From assembly GCF_000186465.1 (NCBI RefSeq), contig NZ_GL636091.1:1786011-1850010 (forward strand): DNA of 64,000 bases. Direction: 5' to 3'. This stretch comes from Streptococcus australis ATCC 700641. GTDB taxonomy: Bacteria; Bacillota; Bacilli; Lactobacillales; Streptococcaceae. Of this stretch, positions 60,067 through 64,000 are shown piece by piece. How positions within the stretch are numbered: position 1 is the stretch's first letter; every line of letters begins with the position of its first letter. A program made the position numbers and the translations under genes. The notes beneath the pieces are model-generated. The model made no database searches. It saw nothing but the letters and a program-made list of their open reading frames with translations, and was not told the DNA's origin.

Positions 60067-62685
60067 TTACAATTTACCTGCTACGGCATCCAACAATTCT
60101 TGGATTTTCGCTTGGTTGCTTCCTCCTGCCATGGCCATGTCTGGTTTTCCGCCGCCACGTCCATCAACGATTGGAGCTAATTCTTTGACCAAGTTACCTG
60201 CGTGTACATCTTTTGTCTTGCTGGCTACAAGGACGTTCACTTTGTCACCGATTGCTGCGACAAGAACAAGGACGTCTGAGTAGTCTTTTTGTTTCCAGTT
60301 ATCCGCAAAGGTACGAAGAGCACCCGCATCAGAAACAGAAACTTGGCTAGCAATATAACGGTGACCGTTTGCTTCTTGAACATGTTTGAAGACATCACCT
60401 GCCACTGCTGCTGCTGCTTTTTCCTTCAATTCTGCATTTTCTTTTTGCAATTGACGGAGTTGTTCTTGAAGTCCTTCAACCTTGTGAGGTACTTCTTTGA
60501 GTTGAGGAGCTTTCAAGGTTGCTGCGACTGCTTTCAGTGCATCTTCTTGTTCACGATAAGCTTCAAAGGCTTCCTTACCAGTCACTGCCAAGATACGACG
60601 AGTTCCTGATCCAATCCCTTCTTCTTTAACAATCTTGAAAAGACCGATCTCAGAAGTATTGCCAACGTGGGTACCACCACAAAGCTCGACTGAGTAGTCA
60701 CCAATGGTGACAACACGGACTTCCTTACCGTATTTCTCACCAAAGAGGGCCATAGCTCCCATTTCTTTAGCTGTATCAATATCTGTCTCAACTGTTTCTA
60801 CAGCGATCGCTTCCCAAATCTTTTCATTGACTTGTTGTTCAATGGCACGCAATTCTTCAGGAGTTACCGCTTGGAAATGAGTGAAGTCAAAACGAAGGAA
60901 TTCTACTTCGTTAAGAGATCCTGCTTGAGTAGCATGGTGGCCAAGGATATTGTGAAGAGCTGCATGGAGTAAGTGAGTCGCTGTGTGGTTTTTCATGACA
61001 CGATGACGACGGTTCGTATCGATTGCCAAGGTATATTCTTGGTTCAAAGCAAGTGGAGCATGAACTTCAACGGTATGAAGAGCTTGTCCGTTTGGTGCTT
61101 TTTGAACGTCTGTTACAGTCGCTACGACATTTCCTGTAGCATCCAAGATTTGACCATGGTCAGCAACCTGTCCACCCATTTCAGCGTAGAATGGAGTTTC
61201 TGCAAAGATCAGTGATGCAGTTCCTTCTGAAACAGCTTCTACTTCTGCGTTATCTGCTACGATAGCCACTAATTTTGAAGGCAATTGGCTAGCATTGTAG
61301 TTAAAGACGCTCTCAACAGTGATATTTTGAAGGGTTTCGTTTTGCATCCCCATGGATCCGCCTTTGACAGCTGACGCACGCGCACGTTCTTGTTGTTCCT
61401 TCATAGCTGCTTCAAAACCTTCACGGTCAACTGTCATACCAGCTTCTTCAGCGATTTCTTCTGTCAACTCCACTGGGAATCCATAAGTATCGTAGAGTTT
61501 GAAGACATCTTGACCAGCGATAACCGTTTGACCTTTTTCTTTCAAGTCTGCTACGATTGTTTCTGCAAAGTGTTGACCTGAGTGAAGGGTACGAGCAAAT
61601 GACTCTTCCTCGCTCTTCACAATTTTCTCGATAAAGTCACGTTTTTCAAGCACTTCTGGATAGTAGCTTTCCATGATTTTACCAACGGTTGGAACCAGTT
61701 TGTAAAGGAAAGGCTCATTGATGCCCAATTTTTGACCATGCATAGATGCACGACGAAGAAGACGACGAAGGACATAACCACGGCCTTCATTTCCAGGGAG
61801 AGCCCCATCACCGATAGCAAATGAAAGAGAACGGATATGGTCTGCGATGACCTTGAAGCTCATGTTGTCACCATCTTGGTCGTAAACTTTACCAGACAAT
61901 TTTTCCACTTCACGGATGATTGGCATGAAGAGGTCCGTTTCAAAGTTAGTTTTCGCCCCTTGGATCACGGCTACCAAACGCTCCAAACCAGCGCCCGTAT
62001 CAATGTTTTTGTGTGGCAATTCCTTGTATTCACTACGAGGTACAGCTGGATCTGCGTTAAATTGTGACAAAACGATATTCCAGATTTCGATGTAACGGTC
62101 GTTTTCGATATCTTCTGCAAGGAGGCGAATACCGATGTTTTCTGGGTCAAAGGCTTCCCCACGGTCGAAGAAGATTTCTGTATCTGGTCCAGAAGGTCCA
62201 GCACCGATTTCCCAGAAGTTGTCTTCAATTGGGATCAAGTGACTTGGATCTACACCCACTTCAATCCAGCGATTGTAAGAATCCGTATCAGCTGGGTAGT
62301 AGGTCATGTAGAGTTTGTCTTTGGGGAAGTCAAACCATTCAGGACTTGTCAAAAGTTCATAAGCCCAAGTGATGGCTTCATCACGGAAGTAATCACCGAT
62401 TGAGAAGTTACCCAACATTTCAAACATGGTATGGTGACGAGCTGTTTTTCCTACGTTTTCAATATCGTTGGTACGGATGGCCTTTTGCGCATTGGTAATC
62501 CGTGGGTTTTCAGGGATGATAGTCCCATCAAAGTATTTCTTAAGGGTTGCTACCCCTGAGTTGATCCATAAAAGGGTTGGATCGTTGACAGGAACCAAGC
62601 TAACAGATGGTTCTACTGAGTGACCTTTGGTAGCCCAGAAATCAAGCCACATTTGGCGGACTTGTGCACTAGATAATTGTTTCAT
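60067..62685 (-). CDS. alaS: Alanyl-tRNA synthetase
   Basis: Charges tRNA-Ala and also edits Ser/Gly mischarging; it charges the tmRNA encoded at the other end of the window too. 872 residues. Class II catalytic domain starting [20 protein letters not shown] and with [20 protein letters not shown]; editing domain with [20 protein letters not shown] and the CGGTHV zinc motif; C-terminal DHHA1 domain with [20 protein letters not shown] precedes the ATG. It follows the LURP-one gene and both lie behind an alanine T-box. Confidence 0.97.
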   Translation of the reverse strand: MKQLSSAQVRQMWLDFWATKGHSVEPSVSLVPVNDPTLLWINSGVATLKKYFDGTIIPENPRITNAQKAIRTNDIENVGKTARHHTMFEMLGNFSIGDYFRDEAITWAYELLTSPEWFDFPKDKLYMTYYPADTDSYNRWIEVGVDPSHLIPIEDNFWEIGAGPSGPDTEIFFDRGEAFDPENIGIRLLAEDIENDRYIEIWNIVLSQFNADPAVPRSEYKELPHKNIDTGAGLERLVAVIQGAKTNFETDLFMPIIREVEKLSGKVYDQDGDNMSFKVIADHIRSLSFAIGDGALPGNEGRGYVLRRLLRRASMHGQKLGINEPFLYKLVPTVGKIMESYYPEVLEKRDFIEKIVKSEEESFARTLHSGQHFAETIVADLKEKGQTVIAGQDVFKLYDTYGFPVELTEEIAEEAGMTVDREGFEAAMKEQQERARASAVKGGSMGMQNETLQNITVESVFNYNASQLPSKLVAIVADNAEVEAVSEGTASLIFAETPFYAEMGGQVADHGQILDATGNVVATVTDVQKAPNGQALHTVEVHAPLALNQEYTLAIDTNRRHRVMKNHTATHLLHAALHNILGHHATQAGSLNEVEFLRFDFTHFQAVTPEELRAIEQQVNEKIWEAIAVETVETDIDTAKEMGAMALFGEKYGKEVRVVTIGDYSVELCGGTHVGNTSEIGLFKIVKEEGIGSGTRRILAVTGKEAFEAYREQEDALKAVAATLKAPQLKEVPHKVEGLQEQLRQLQKENAELKEKAAAAVAGDVFKHVQEANGHRYIASQVSVSDAGALRTFADNWKQKDYSDVLVLVAAIGDKVNVLVASKTKDVHAGNLVKELAPIVDGRGGGKPDMAMAGGSNQAKIQELLDAVAGKL

Positions 62686-62721
62686 GTTTTCTCCTCTATT
62701 TATTGTTTTCTATTGATTGGC

Positions 62722-63204
62722 TTAGGAGCCATTTTCCATCATTTCTACATAGTCAATGGCAAGACACAAGGAAATCACCAGATTGGCATATTCCTCTTCA
62801 TAGACGGAAACCTGATAAGTCGACGTCAAGGTAAAGACTTGCTTGCTAATCTCTGCAACCAGCTGGTCGCGATCATCCAATAACTTGAAATCCAAATCCC
62901 AGATATTGCCTTCGATGCGTAGTCCTAAATTAGAAATTTCGTACTTATCACGGAGTAAGGTCAGTTTTTTACGGATAAAAAAACTGGAGCCATCCGCTAA
63001 TTCTACAGTGAATTGAGGTAAGAGGCTAAAAGGCTTCTTCGTGATATGGCTGACCTTCTGGCCTTCCACATCAAATACCGTAAAGGTTTTAGGAATTTTC
63101 AAAAATGAACCTTCTACCTGGTATTCTACCATTCCCAGATCATTTTTGATATCAAAGCGTTCCCCTCCAAGTCGAAACTTTTGTTTGACCAGATACGTTT
63201 TCAT
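62722..63204 (-). CDS. LURP-one-related/scramblase-like protein
   Basis: 160 residues of beta-rich sequence with the tubby-like LURP-one pattern: YLVKQKFRLGGERFDIKNDL, VFDVEGQKVSHITKKPFSLL and YEISNLGLRIEGNIWDLDFK. No signal or membrane helix is needed by the fold, though the last segment is hydrophobic. Bacterial members have unknown function. It is the first gene after the alanine T-box and is followed by alaS after 36 nt, so its expression should rise on alanine starvation. AGGAGG lies 7 nt before the ATG. Confidence 0.82.
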   Translation of the reverse strand: MKTYLVKQKFRLGGERFDIKNDLGMVEYQVEGSFLKIPKTFTVFDVEGQKVSHITKKPFSLLPQFTVELADGSSFFIRKKLTLLRDKYEISNLGLRIEGNIWDLDFKLLDDRDQLVAEISKQVFTLTSTYQVSVYEEEYANLVISLCLAIDYVEMMENGS

Positions 63205-63271
63205 CAGTTTCCTCCTGCAAATCCTTATTAAAACCTTTCTCTTATTAGAAAGGATCTCCGGTAGAAATGCT

Positions 63272-63450
63272 GAAAAAAAGACAAGCTCACTAACGAAGGG
63301 CGAAAAACCGCGGTACCACCTTCATTCAATGAACTTGTCATTCTTCATTCGATTATGTAATTGTTCTATTGAGTAGCAAAATCATTCCTCTTCCATGGCT
63401 CGCACCCCCGCCACTTCTCTGAATCTGATTCTAAATGATTTATTCTCAAC
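63272..63450 (-). promoter_or_regulatory. T-box riboswitch leader, alanine type
   Basis: Minus-strand leader with the T-box core GGTGGTACCGCGG (63320-63308) followed by a terminator pairing GACAAG…CTTGTC and TTTTTTT (63272-63279). Stem I elements include AGAGA and GGGTGCGAG. A GCT codon (63377-63375) in GATTTTGCTACTC is the likely specifier, matching alanine and the downstream alaS. Uncharged tRNA-Ala would favour read-through into the LURP-one gene and alaS. Confidence 0.9.
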
Positions 63451-63456
63451 TATCTC

Positions 63457-63485
63457 ATTATACAGATAAATACAATGCTCGTCAA
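63457..63485 (-). promoter_or_regulatory. Promoter of the T-box/alaS operon
   Basis: TTGACG at 63485-63480, 17-nt spacer, TATAAT at 63462-63457 on the minus strand. Its -35 begins 10 nt after the prsA stop, with no terminator in between, so prsA transcripts may read into the leader. Confidence 0.9.
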
Positions 63486-63494
63486 CTAATATCC

Positions 63495-64000
63495 TTATTT
63501 AGAAGATGAGCTATTTTCTGTTGTTGCACCAATATTTTGCATGTATTGGTTGAAGGTTGCCTTGAAGGCATCATCTTTGACCTTGATATTGGCATTTGTC
63601 ATTGCTTTAGCAATGATGCTACGGATAAAGTTGGCATCATTTTTACGTTCTGCCGTCAGAATTTCTTTCAAGCGTTTTTCGTATTTCTTCCAGTCAGATC
63701 CTTTTTCTTCCTTCTTAGTTACTTTAACGATATAGTAGGCACCAGCGCTTTTTTGACTAGCAGGATCAATAACGACATCTGAAATACCATTTACATCAAG
63801 CTTAGATGCTGCTTCCTTGACACGAGTTGGAACAGTTGTTGTTCCAGAGTCAAATTTGATTTCTCCACCCTTTTCTTTGGTGCTAGCATCTGTAGAATTT
63901 TCTTTGGCAATTTGTGCAAAGTCAGCGCCTTCAGCTTTTACACTTGCAAGAACTTCATTTGCTTTTTCTTCTGAATCCAATTTTATCACATTTGCAGTGA
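63495..64000 (-). CDS. prsA: Foldase PrsA (peptidyl-prolyl isomerase lipoprotein), C-terminal part
   Basis: Extracytoplasmic parvulin-type foldase that helps secreted proteins fold. Only about 168 codons are present; the frame continues past the right edge, with TANVIKLDSEEKANEVL as the first readable residues. The parvulin domain has ADFAQIAKENSTDASTKEKG and GISDVVIDPASQK; the C-terminal helical part ends TFNQYMQNIGATTENSSSS. Signal peptide and lipobox lie outside the window. The pattern matches streptococcal PrsA rather than cytoplasmic isomerases. Confidence 0.9.
   Translation of the reverse strand, partial: TANVIKLDSEEKANEVLASVKAEGADFAQIAKENSTDASTKEKGGEIKFDSGTTTVPTRVKEAASKLDVNGISDVVIDPASQKSAGAYYIVKVTKKEEKGSDWKKYEKRLKEILTAERKNDANFIRSIIAKAMTNANIKVKDDAFKATFNQYMQNIGATTENSSSSK

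Overview
The window is a low-GC Firmicute chromosome segment, almost certainly an oral Streptococcus of the mitis/sanguinis type. Supporting this are a tmRNA whose tag reads AKNNTSYALAA, the streptococcal ATP synthase order c-a-b-delta-alpha-gamma-beta-epsilon, the murA-epuA-endA block, the murT-gatD pair, a YSIRK/LPXTG surface metallopeptidase of the IgA1-protease (M26) type, and the glgBCDA operon. No species is assigned. Most genes lie on the minus strand.

Layout. 1-5.1 kb: 5' part of dnaE, tRNA-Ser(GGA), ssrA (tmRNA), an ABC transporter pair and a MIP18-family Fe-S factor. 5.2-9.3 kb: a 49-bp tandem array abutting the 3' end of rpoD, then rpoD, dnaG, mscL (opposite strand) and rpsU. 9.4-18.7 kb: a small unknown protein, an aquaglyceroporin, ferredoxin-NADP reductase, the rapZ-yvcK-whiA operon, ridA, two sub-60-codon genes, obgE and an LPXTG adhesin. 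18.7-24.3 kb: cdaA-cdaR-glmM (c-di-AMP and wall precursor supply), divergent from murT-gatD (lipid II amidation) and a LapA-domain protein. 24.3-30.2 kb: a rearranged accessory block with duplicated MFS exporters, an Rgg regulator, an unknown protein, fragments of rgg and of an ABC-F gene, and the intact ABC-F gene. 30.2-34.4 kb: a membrane protein, a matrixin-like metalloprotease, endA, epuA, murA and a DUF1146 protein. 34.4-40.8 kb: the F1Fo ATP synthase operon. 41-46.8 kb: a large M26-family zinc metallopeptidase gene broken by a one-base deletion inside an 81-nt repeat. 47-52.9 kb: glgB-C-D-A with a CcpA (cre) site. 53.2-55.3 kb: ptsH-ptsI. 55.5-60 kb: nrdH-nrdE-nrdF with an AT-rich DUF4238 gene between nrdE and nrdF. 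60-64 kb: alaS and a LURP-one protein behind an alanine T-box, then the 3' part of prsA.

Themes. Many genes serve envelope growth: GlmM and MurA make UDP-sugar precursors, MurT/GatD amidates lipid II, CdaA/CdaR set c-di-AMP, and YvcK/RapZ link carbon flux to the wall. HPr/EI, the cre site at glgB and the glycogen operon form a carbon-control axis. Less ordinary elements are the 49-bp terminator-like array after rpoD, a 179-bp folded repeat present twice (8 differences, 6-7 of them in predicted unpaired positions), the DUF4238 gene inside the nrd operon, the rgg/ABC-F mosaic scar and the frameshifted metallopeptidase.

Coordinates and motifs were read by eye from the sequence. No database search or folding program was run, so family names rest on recognised motifs and gene order.
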